Assembly: GCA_905215945.1 (NCBI GenBank)
Contig: CAJMRZ010000029.1
Location: 1-11,955, forward strand
Origin: an uncultured bacterium
GTDB taxonomy: Bacteria; Actinomycetota; Coriobacteriia; Coriobacteriales; Coriobacteriaceae
Direction of reading: 5' to 3'
Length of the DNA: 11,955 bases
A program made the translations under genes and the position numbers. How positions within the stretch are numbered: position 1 is the first letter of the stretch; every line of letters starts with the position of its first letter. Under the pieces are notes generated by a model. That model made no database searches and was not told the origin of the DNA. It worked only from the letters and a program-made list of their open reading frames with translations. Below are positions 6,375 to 11,955 of the stretch, piece after piece.

Positions 6375-8606
6375 ATGAATATGCTCAAAATCTCGAAGGC
6401 AATCTTTAGGTCGCTCCTCTCCTCCAGGTCGCTCTGTGTTGCCGTTGTTGCGTTGATGGTTCTTTGTGCTTTGCCCGTCTTCAGGAGCGCGGCTGGCATC
6501 GACGGACGGGTTGAATACCTCGAGTCGGGAATAACCCGTGTTGAGCAGGAATTGTCAGCATCCTATGCGGATGCGCTTGTGAATGCGGGGGAGGAGGGCG
6601 TCTATACCTCTTCATCAAGCATGCCCGCGCTTCTGTACCCTCTTGCCGCGGGGCGTCTTGTCTTGGCGCCGCTCTCTCCTCTGCTTCCGTTTCTGCAGGT
6701 ATCGGATGGAGCGTACTCCTTTTATGACGGATCGAAGGAGTACTTGCTATGGGCCGCAACGGCCGTTGCTGTTTCGTTCCTTGCCGCGCGTCTTAACAAA
6801 CGTGAAAAACTCATCATCCAGGCACCGATGGGTGAGCTGGGCAGGCTTGTTGCATCGAGCGTATGGGCGAGTGTTTTTGCGATGCTTGCCGTCTTCGCCG
6901 TCAATCTTCCAGGGATAATCGCCGCACTTGTGAAGAATGGCCCGGGCTCGCTGTTCTATCCGATAGGCTACGTTCAATATGCGACTCCGGTTATCAAACC
7001 GGCTTGGCTGGTGTTCGCACAGACGGCCATCTTGCAATTCTTGGTGGCGGCGTTCATCTCGCTCGTCGTTCACCTTGCCGTGAAGATTGCCAATAACCCT
7101 ACGCTTGGAATCGTGTTCGTATGTGCCCTGATGGGGGTGACGATGGTTCCCGGGTATTACGGAAGATCCATCGCTTTACGTGAGTTCGCCCTGTTGAATC
7201 CCCTTTCGTATGCGAACACCGAGCTGACCGTCGGCGCCTATAGCCCGTACCCGACAACGCAGATAGTGAATCTGCCCGGACTTTGCTTCGGGCGTGGCGC
7301 GATTACCCTCGTATGCGCAATCGGGATCGAGGTGCTGGCAATTAGCCTGCTTTGCGTTGCTGGAAAGAGCGGCTGCGCGCGCCCGATGCCCCCGATTTGT
7401 CTTGAGAGAGGTTCCTTCACCGCATCGAGAACGGCAACTCGTTCGAGCGCTTGTGCCTTCGCCGTTGCATACGTAAGAACGATGGGGAAACTGCTCCTGC
7501 ATTCTCCTGTCATCGCCGTGTGCGCGATTGCAATGTCGACGACGATGCTGGTCCCAGCCCTGGTCGAGGTGTTTCCTGACGCTGATGCCGCTTCCGCCGG
7601 TCGGTATAGGGATGGCGAGCTCCGTTCAATAGACCGGTATCTAGAGCAGGACGCTGCGAATATGGACGTCGAGGGCAAGACGGCCCTGGAAGACATGCGA
7701 GGTGCCCTTTCGGGTTTCGTGTACGCGCCTACGCCTGCGGAGGGATTTCAGAGCCTTGCGACGTACGAGCGCGCTCGAGGCGAGCTGGGCGCGGCAGATG
7801 CGACCCTCCTGCAATCGATCGGAATCGAGCCGGAGACTCCTTCTCGTGCGGAGGCGCGCGCCCTTCTGCTCGAGTCGATCGCGAGCTTGCCGGACCCCAA
7901 GGTTTACGAGTTAAGTACGAAGATGCCCCCATTAATCCTCCTTTCCTATCTCCAGGCAGCGCTTCCTTCCTTGTTTTGGCTGTTGCCCGTGGTTGTCACA
8001 TCGCTTGCGTGCATCCACCTGCAGTGTCGTTCCCTTCTGGTTCTCCAAGTCCCCGCAACAGCGCATGTGCGTTTTCTGACGGTCGTTGCGCTGTCTCTCC
8101 TGCTTGGCTTGGCGCTGCTTTTGGTGTCGATGGTTCCCGCTGCGGTTGTGTCCTTGATTAAGAACGGTGCGGGTGGATCGGAGTATCCCGTCGCTCTCAT
8201 TCGGGCGGGAGCTTCGACAACGTCCATGGTGGGGGAGGCGGTGTTGTGCAGTATTCCGTTGCTGGTCATGGCATACGGCGTGATTTCCGTCGTCGCTGCG
8301 TTGACAGCAGCGATTAGCCGCAACCCCGTTGTCACCGGAGTGGTTTGCGCGGTTCTCCTGGTGTTGGGTTCGTTGAGCGCTCATGTTGAAAGTGCGGGCA
8401 TGGGCGTCGCGCTGCTGGCTCCATTCGCCTCGTTTGATCCCGCTTCCCAGGTGGGGACGATTGGGTTCCTTGGGCGAGGGACGAACGCGATGCCTTTTGG
8501 AGAGGTCGTCGGCGCATCGGGCGCTCTGCTGGTGGTTTTGGGCGCCGTATCTCCGTTGGTGGCGCGCCTGGGTGTTCCAAAGATTGAAAGGGGACGGTCT
8601 CGATGA
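6375..8606 (+). CDS. Tandem double-module ABC transporter permease
   Basis: A 743-residue membrane protein made of two fused permease modules. Module A (~1-335) has an N-terminal transmembrane helix (~20-38), an extracytoplasmic loop (~39-120) and then several helices. Module B (~355-743) repeats the plan, with a helix at ~377-398, a longer hydrophilic loop (~400-510) and a helix bundle. Each carries the same internal motif: NGPGSLFYPI at 188-197 and NGAGGSEYPV at 597-606. The downstream fusion protein has a third copy, NGFGQTGYPI. This supports origin by duplication and a heterodimer-like pore in one chain. The general plan is that of ABC-2-type exporters with an ectodomain, but no named family is recognised. 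The frame opens at 6309, inside the hairpin region. The ATG at 6375 with AAGG 6 bp upstream is preferred over 6309 and 6357. Its stop overlaps the ATPase start by 4 bases. Confidence 0.8.
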   Translation: MNMLKISKAIFRSLLSSRSLCVAVVALMVLCALPVFRSAAGIDGRVEYLESGITRVEQELSASYADALVNAGEEGVYTSSSSMPALLYPLAAGRLVLAPLSPLLPFLQVSDGAYSFYDGSKEYLLWAATAVAVSFLAARLNKREKLIIQAPMGELGRLVASSVWASVFAMLAVFAVNLPGIIAALVKNGPGSLFYPIGYVQYATPVIKPAWLVFAQTAILQFLVAAFISLVVHLAVKIANNPTLGIVFVCALMGVTMVPGYYGRSIALREFALLNPLSYANTELTVGAYSPYPTTQIVNLPGLCFGRGAITLVCAIGIEVLAISLLCVAGKSGCARPMPPICLERGSFTASRTATRSSACAFAVAYVRTMGKLLLHSPVIAVCAIAMSTTMLVPALVEVFPDADAASAGRYRDGELRSIDRYLEQDAANMDVEGKTALEDMRGALSGFVYAPTPAEGFQSLATYERARGELGAADATLLQSIGIEPETPSRAEARALLLESIASLPDPKVYELSTKMPPLILLSYLQAALPSLFWLLPVVVTSLACIHLQCRSLLVLQVPATAHVRFLTVVALSLLLGLALLLVSMVPAAVVSLIKNGAGGSEYPVALIRAGASTTSMVGEAVLCSIPLLVMAYGVISVVAALTAAISRNPVVTGVVCAVLLVLGSLSAHVESAGMGVALLAPFASFDPASQVGTIGFLGRGTNAMPFGEVVGASGALLVVLGAVSPLVARLGVPKIERGRSR

Positions 8607-9343
8607 TTGGCCTTCAAACGCTGACGATCTCTTATGGAAAGAAGGTGCTCGTAGATTCGGTGGACGCTGAGTTTGCCCCGGGTACGGTCTACGGTCTCGT
8701 CGCTCCGAACGGGCATGGAAAGACGACGTTGCTGCGTGCGATGGCAGGTTTGCCGGGTCCTCGCGTGGACGGGAGCATCGTTCTGGATGAGGTGCAGGGT
8801 ACGGGTGCGAGAGAGGTCCGTTCTATGATCTTCTATGCACCTGGTGAGGGGACGCTGCTGTATCCCGGATTGCGTGCGGAAGATCACCTCAAGATGGTTT
8901 GCGATATGTGGCCGCATGCTCGCGATATCGAAGAGATAGTGGAACAAACGCAGATAGGCGAGTTCGCGAAGATGAGGATCCGCACTCTGAGCCAGGGCAT
9001 GAAGCAGCAGCTTACCCTGGCGATTGCGTATGCGACGGGCGCGCGGTACCTTCTATTAGATGAGCCCATGAACGCGCTCGACCCCAGCAGGGTGGACTTG
9101 CATTCCGAGATTCTCAGGAAGCTGGCCGATTCTGGTACGTGCATCATCATGTCATCCCACATCTTGGATTCGGTCGATAGGCTGTGCGATGAGATTCTGT
9201 TTTTGAAGGATGGGAGGCTCATTAGAAGCATTCCGCAAGATGATGCTGCGCCGAAGTCTCCTGGATCCCATTTCGCAAAGCCTGCCGGACGCGCCGAGGG
9301 TGCGCTAAGCACGTATCGGCGACTCTACGAAAAGGGCGGGTAG
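8603..9343 (+). CDS. ABC transporter ATP-binding protein
   Basis: A 246-residue soluble nucleotide-binding subunit. Walker A is APNGHGKTT (34-42; Ala replaces the usual first Gly), the signature is LSQGMKQQ (129-136), Walker B is YLLLDEP (149-155) with Asp153 and catalytic Glu154, followed by NALDPS, and the switch His is His186 in SSHI. The usual Q-loop glutamine is missing: the expected site reads YAPGEGTLLYP (~78-88). ATG overlaps the permease stop (ATGA), implying coupled translation and a 1:1 partnership. It most resembles CcmA/drug-exporter type ATPases, so peptide or lipid-like export, or self-protection, fits the context. The ~40-residue tail after the core is unusual and uncharacterised. 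Confidence 0.93.
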   Translation: MIGLQTLTISYGKKVLVDSVDAEFAPGTVYGLVAPNGHGKTTLLRAMAGLPGPRVDGSIVLDEVQGTGAREVRSMIFYAPGEGTLLYPGLRAEDHLKMVCDMWPHARDIEEIVEQTQIGEFAKMRIRTLSQGMKQQLTLAIAYATGARYLLLDEPMNALDPSRVDLHSEILRKLADSGTCIIMSSHILDSVDRLCDEILFLKDGRLIRSIPQDDAAPKSPGSHFAKPAGRAEGALSTYRRLYEKGG

Positions 9344-9345
9344 AA

Positions 9346-9477
9346 ATGCAAGTTAAAAATCTATGTGGCCAATGTGATACCGTTGAACCAGCGTATCGAT
9401 ACCGCTCAGCCATTCGCCTCGCCCCCGTCGCACGCATCTTCATTCGGGCTGTCATTATTAATCTAACGATGCTTTGA
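9346..9477 (+). CDS. Possible 43-residue ORF with a CxxC motif
   Basis: The ATG lies 2 bp after the ATPase stop and the frame runs to TGA at 9475-9477. The N-terminus contains LCGQCD (Cys7 and Cys10), a metal-binding or redox-type CxxC. Residues 30-43 are hydrophobic and could insert in a membrane. A G-rich AAAAGGGCGGG about 5-15 bp upstream could act as a weak ribosome binding site. The length is within what chance allows in GC-rich DNA, and the 152-bp gap may instead simply be untranslated leader for the fusion gene. Confidence 0.3.
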   Translation: MQVKNLCGQCDTVEPAYRYRSAIRLAPVARIFIRAVIINLTML

Positions 9478-9496
9478 GAAATGTAGGTGCTTCTAA

Positions 9497-11311
9497 ATGT
9501 GCTGTCGACTTCTTCTCAAACTAATCCTAAGAGACAGGGCCGTATGGATTTGTACGCTCGTTCTCGCTGCAGCCTTCTCCATCCCCATTGCGTTCAATTC
9601 ACCCATCTACGGACCCTTCTTCATGAAGCAGGGCATGCAGGGCTTCGTCGACGCATTCAATACGCGCGCGCCCCAGGCCAGCGGCACAGACCTATCGCCA
9701 GAGCAGCAAGATGACGCTGAGCTTGCAAGATACGCGAACGCCGCCCTCGCCGCTCAAACCGACGCCGCCTTTCTCGACTCTGCCGAGAGCTACTACGCGC
9801 TCATGGACGAAGGCTTCCAATCCGGGTCCATCGTGGGAGACCGAGAGACCAATGACGCAGACCTCGCGTATTGCCGCGCTCTGAGCAGCTCCGGCATCAC
9901 GGATATCCCAGCCTCCGCAAACGACCTGCCATTCCTTTCCTTCCTGCCTTACGCCATTGCCCAGGCGCCGTCTTTCCTTCCCTTCATCCCCTTCCTTCTC
10001 TCGTCGATACTCGTGCTCGGCGCCACAAGGCCTGCGACCCTGGCGGCAAAGGCGCCCGTGCCCAAATTCCGGCGCCTTATCCAGATCGTGTTTTCGATAA
10101 TCGCCGCGGGGACCGCGATGCTCCTCGCCGGCCTTGCACCCGGGGGCATTTACGCCTTGGCCCTAAACGGCTTCGGGCAAACTGGGTACCCGATCGCCTT
10201 CTTCCATGACGGCGTGCTTGCCACCACGACCGCGGGAGACGTCTTCACGACCCTGCTTCTCGCGCTGCTTGCGGGCGGAACCTTGATATCCGTTTGCTCC
10301 GTCGTCCTATCGACCGCAACGAGGCGCGTCTTCGCAGGCCCCCTTGCCTCCGCGCTGCTTGTCGCGGCCCCGGCATTCCCGTTACTGTCCGATTCGGCAC
10401 TGGGGCATAACGCCGCGCTCAATCTCCTGCCGCTGGCCGTATTCTCGCCTATCGAGGCAACGGGTTACGTAGGATGCTTCCCGACAGAATTCATTGGCTC
10501 CGGTTCAGGCAGCGCATCGATGCTTGCCGTGGCCCTGATATACGTCGCGGTCCTTTTTGCGGTCGGCGCCGTTGCGACACGTTCGCCCAAACAGCCTGGA
10601 CCCGCGAAAAAGCACCATGGGCTCGAGCTTCTGGACGCGAGCGTGGGATACGGAAGCACGACGATACTTTCAATCGGGTCGCTTTTCCTGAGCCCGGGAA
10701 CGGCGGCGGGCCTCGTTGCTCCCAACGGCTCGGGGAAAACCACCCTTCTTGAAGCGCTGTCGGGCCAATTTCCCACCCGCATCCGCTCGGGAAGCCTGGC
10801 GGCAGACGGAATCTGCCAACGTCGATCAGCCGAATTCGCAGAACTCGTCTACCTGAGCTCTTCAGGCGACACGGATCTCTATCCCACGCTATCAGCCCTC
10901 GAGCACCTCTCTTTCGTTAGGGAGGCGTGGAAATCGGCCACCGACATCGACTCGCTCTGCAGCTCCCTCGGAATCTCCCCATATCTCGACAAGCCGACCC
11001 GTAAACTCTCGACAGGAATGAAGCAGCAGGTAAAGCTTGCCATGGCGATATCGACCGGTTGCCCGTACCTCATCCTCGATGAACCGCTGAACGGCCTCGA
11101 TCCGGGAAAGCGGAAAACCTCCTGCGACGCGATGCGCAGCGAGGTGGCGCGGGGACGAAGCGTGCTCATTTCAAGCCATCTGCTCGACGACCTGGCAGAC
11201 CTCACCAACTCGTTCTACTTCATCGAGGCCGGCACGCTCGTGGAAAAGATCAAGTCGTCCTCGCAAACACTCAAGCAGGAATACCTCGATACATACGAAG
11301 GAGGTGAATGA
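9497..11311 (+). CDS. ABC permease-ATPase fusion protein
   Basis: A 604-residue half-transporter-like protein. The permease part (1-~365) has a first helix at ~16-35, an extracytoplasmic region (~36-145) and helices near 147-175, 195-220, 248-272, 280-298 and 340-362, with NGFGQTGYPI at 224-233 shared with both modules of the double permease. The ATPase part (~373-604) has Walker A APNGSGKTT (408-416), signature LSTGMKQQ (504-511), Walker B YLILDEP (524-530) with Glu529, and switch His561. As in the stand-alone ATPase, the Q-loop position lacks Gln (YLSSSGDTDLYP, ~452-463). It could form a complex with the double permease and ATPase, giving three permease modules to two ATPases, or dimerise as a separate exporter. 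ATG 9497 has TAGGTG (9484-9489) 7 bp upstream. Codons end in C more often than in the preceding permease gene. The next gene starts 1 bp after its stop. Confidence 0.88.
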   Translation: MCCRLLLKLILRDRAVWICTLVLAAAFSIPIAFNSPIYGPFFMKQGMQGFVDAFNTRAPQASGTDLSPEQQDDAELARYANAALAAQTDAAFLDSAESYYALMDEGFQSGSIVGDRETNDADLAYCRALSSSGITDIPASANDLPFLSFLPYAIAQAPSFLPFIPFLLSSILVLGATRPATLAAKAPVPKFRRLIQIVFSIIAAGTAMLLAGLAPGGIYALALNGFGQTGYPIAFFHDGVLATTTAGDVFTTLLLALLAGGTLISVCSVVLSTATRRVFAGPLASALLVAAPAFPLLSDSALGHNAALNLLPLAVFSPIEATGYVGCFPTEFIGSGSGSASMLAVALIYVAVLFAVGAVATRSPKQPGPAKKHHGLELLDASVGYGSTTILSIGSLFLSPGTAAGLVAPNGSGKTTLLEALSGQFPTRIRSGSLAADGICQRRSAEFAELVYLSSSGDTDLYPTLSALEHLSFVREAWKSATDIDSLCSSLGISPYLDKPTRKLSTGMKQQVKLAMAISTGCPYLILDEPLNGLDPGKRKTSCDAMRSEVARGRSVLISSHLLDDLADLTNSFYFIEAGTLVEKIKSSSQTLKQEYLDTYEGGE

Positions 11312-11312
11312 C

Positions 11313-11741
11313 ATGATAGGCAAGAGCTATGCAAAGATAGCGATTGTTGGCTTTGCACTTTGTCTTGCAATGGTGCTATGTGCATCATTTGCGAGGTTTA
11401 GGTCCGAGCAGTCGTTCATCGATGGCGCTGAAAACGGTTTTGGCATAGATGGGATGTATGTCAACGATGGCGCGACCAAGCCGTCTATGGCGATTCTTGC
11501 AGGTGAAGATATGGAATGGCAAATCTGTAATGACGATGGCTCTTGTCTGAGTGGTCGTTTGGCCGCAACGAGCGACCCGAACTCGTTCGATCTTCTCGAC
11601 AATGATGGAGCGGATTGCGGTTCTGTTCACCTTTCATATGCATCGCGAGACGGGATGGACGGCATTCTCTACGTCTCCCACGAGACTGGCGATTTCAAGA
11701 TGCGTAGGACTAACCGAGTGCCGGCTTTTTTCGAGGAGTGA
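11313..11741 (+). CDS. Exported or membrane-anchored small protein, possible immunity factor
   Basis: A 142-residue protein with one N-terminal hydrophobic segment (~9-27) after two lysines, then a hydrophilic, acidic domain. Cysteines follow at 72, 78 and 102. The body alternates short strands and turns (MAILAGEDMEWQIC, SFDLLDNDG, GILYVSHE), suggesting a small beta-rich extracytoplasmic fold. The cysteine at 23 lacks a proper lipobox (Leu at -1), so a lipoprotein is unlikely. The family is not recognised. The start at ATG 11313 is chosen over an in-frame GTG at 11304 because AAGGAGGTG (11298-11306) is an almost ideal ribosome binding site 6-8 bp before the ATG and contains that GTG. It lies 1 bp after the fusion gene. 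As the last gene of a peptide/ABC cassette it could be immunity, a substrate-binding accessory or a second secreted product. Confidence 0.75.
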   Translation: MIGKSYAKIAIVGFALCLAMVLCASFARFRSEQSFIDGAENGFGIDGMYVNDGATKPSMAILAGEDMEWQICNDDGSCLSGRLAATSDPNSFDLLDNDGADCGSVHLSYASRDGMDGILYVSHETGDFKMRRTNRVPAFFEE

Positions 11742-11771
11742 GAATTCCCGTCGGTCTGCCGATTAGGCCGC

Positions 11772-11788
11772 CGGGGTATCGAACCCCG
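11772..11788 (-). repeat. tRNA T-arm lookalike
   Basis: On the minus strand CGGGG-TTCGATA-CCCCG forms a 5-bp stem with a 7-nt loop, exactly a T-arm, and is followed by GCGGCCT and A where an acceptor strand and discriminator base would stand. The upstream sequence is a long perfect hairpin rather than an anticodon arm, so no tRNA gene is called. It could be a tRNA 3' end left at an integration site, or chance. Confidence 0.3.
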
Positions 11789-11818
11789 CATTCATCCGTA
11801 CACACGGATGAATGCGGG
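11785..11818. repeat. 15-bp perfect inverted repeat, possible bidirectional terminator
   Basis: CCCGCATTCATCCGT-ACAC-ACGGATGAATGCGGG: 15 perfectly paired bases with a 4-nt loop, 43 bp after the last cassette gene. No T-run follows on the + strand, so Rho-independent termination is not clear. It shares its first four bases with the smaller hairpin at 11772-11788, making the two mutually exclusive in RNA. It could end or stabilise the cassette transcript or mark an element end. Confidence 0.75.
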
Positions 11819-11841
11819 AAGTGTCCGGATGAAGTTGATAA

Positions 11842-11955
11842 TCAAGGAAACAAAGCCGTTCTGCCTGGGACGGCTTTGGCCTGGACTTTAACTACAACAT
11901 CGCAATCGACACTTATCAGCTCGCGCAACGCGCATGGCCAAATCTCGAACGCTGG
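11842..11955 (+). pseudogene. Truncated frame, possible DEDD exonuclease fragment
   Basis: After a TAA at 11839-11841 a frame stays open to the window edge without a start codon. Its last part, GLDFNYNIAIDTYQLAQRA, resembles the middle of DnaQ-like 3'-5' exonuclease domains, where N..IDTYQLA..xxPNL follows the second acidic motif. The first motif (DxETTG type) is absent, so this would be a 5'-truncated gene that may continue to the right. Two other frames, one on each strand, are also open here, and a 9-bp inverted repeat (11851-11878) overlaps its beginning, so the identification is tentative. Confidence 0.35.

Noticed and set aside
11760..11840. A tRNA gene on the minus strand
   Set aside because: A perfect T-arm is present but there is no anticodon arm, D-arm or matching 5' acceptor strand; the expected space is filled by a 15-bp hairpin.
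11851..11878. CAAAGCCGT-N10-ACGGCTTTG as a terminator of the cassette
   Set aside because: The stem is 9 bp with a 10-nt loop and no T-run, and it overlaps a frame that may be coding.

Overview
The window reads as gut-type, high-GC bacterial DNA and probably has two sources. From about 2540 onward the genes have third codon positions that are mostly G or C. Their families (clostridial-type citrate synthase, UPF0237 ACT protein, DUF2975/XRE pair, tyrosine integrase, ABC exporters) would fit an actinomycete of the Coriobacteriia such as a Collinsella relative; that placement is an inference without database support. Positions 1 to about 2500 (a type I pullulanase and the last quarter of the citrate synthase) have looser codon use, closer to a Ruminococcaceae/Faecalibacterium-like Firmicute. 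The change falls inside the most conserved part of the citrate synthase gene, which is where a metagenome assembly could join two organisms.

Layout: 103-2025 (-) intracellular type I pullulanase; 2052-2080 (-) terminator; 2136-3560 (-) citrate synthase; 3638-3925 (-) ACT-domain protein, with a promoter-like inverted repeat upstream. Then comes an accessory block. It holds a tyrosine-integrase remnant without its N-terminal half (4215-5048, -), a YozG-like XRE repressor (5049-5300, -) and a DUF2975 membrane protein (5310-5822, -). It continues divergently with a rightward cassette: a secreted four-cysteine peptide (5943-6308), a strong intergenic hairpin (6316-6344), a double-module ABC permease (6375-8606), an ABC ATPase overlapping it by 4 bases (8603-9343), a possible 43-residue CxxC ORF (9346-9477), a permease-ATPase fusion (9497-11311) and an exported or membrane-anchored 142-residue protein (11313-11741). 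The right end carries a 15-bp perfect inverted repeat and a tRNA T-arm lookalike, then a truncated reading frame that may be an exonuclease fragment.

How it may work together: the rightward cassette looks like an uncharacterised peptide production/export/self-protection system of bacteriocin type. The small secreted peptide comes first and is separated from the transporter genes by a stable hairpin that could set a high peptide-to-transporter ratio. All three permease modules share one motif, NGxGxxxYP[IV], and both ATPases share a Walker A context (GLVAPNG) and lack the usual Q-loop glutamine. The transporter therefore seems to be a lineage that has duplicated and fused within itself. The XRE/DUF2975 pair is transcribed away from the cassette, and the gap between them holds a perfect 19-bp interrupted palindrome, so the repressor may control both sides. 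The integrase remnant and the end repeats suggest the block arrived on an integrative element that is now degraded.
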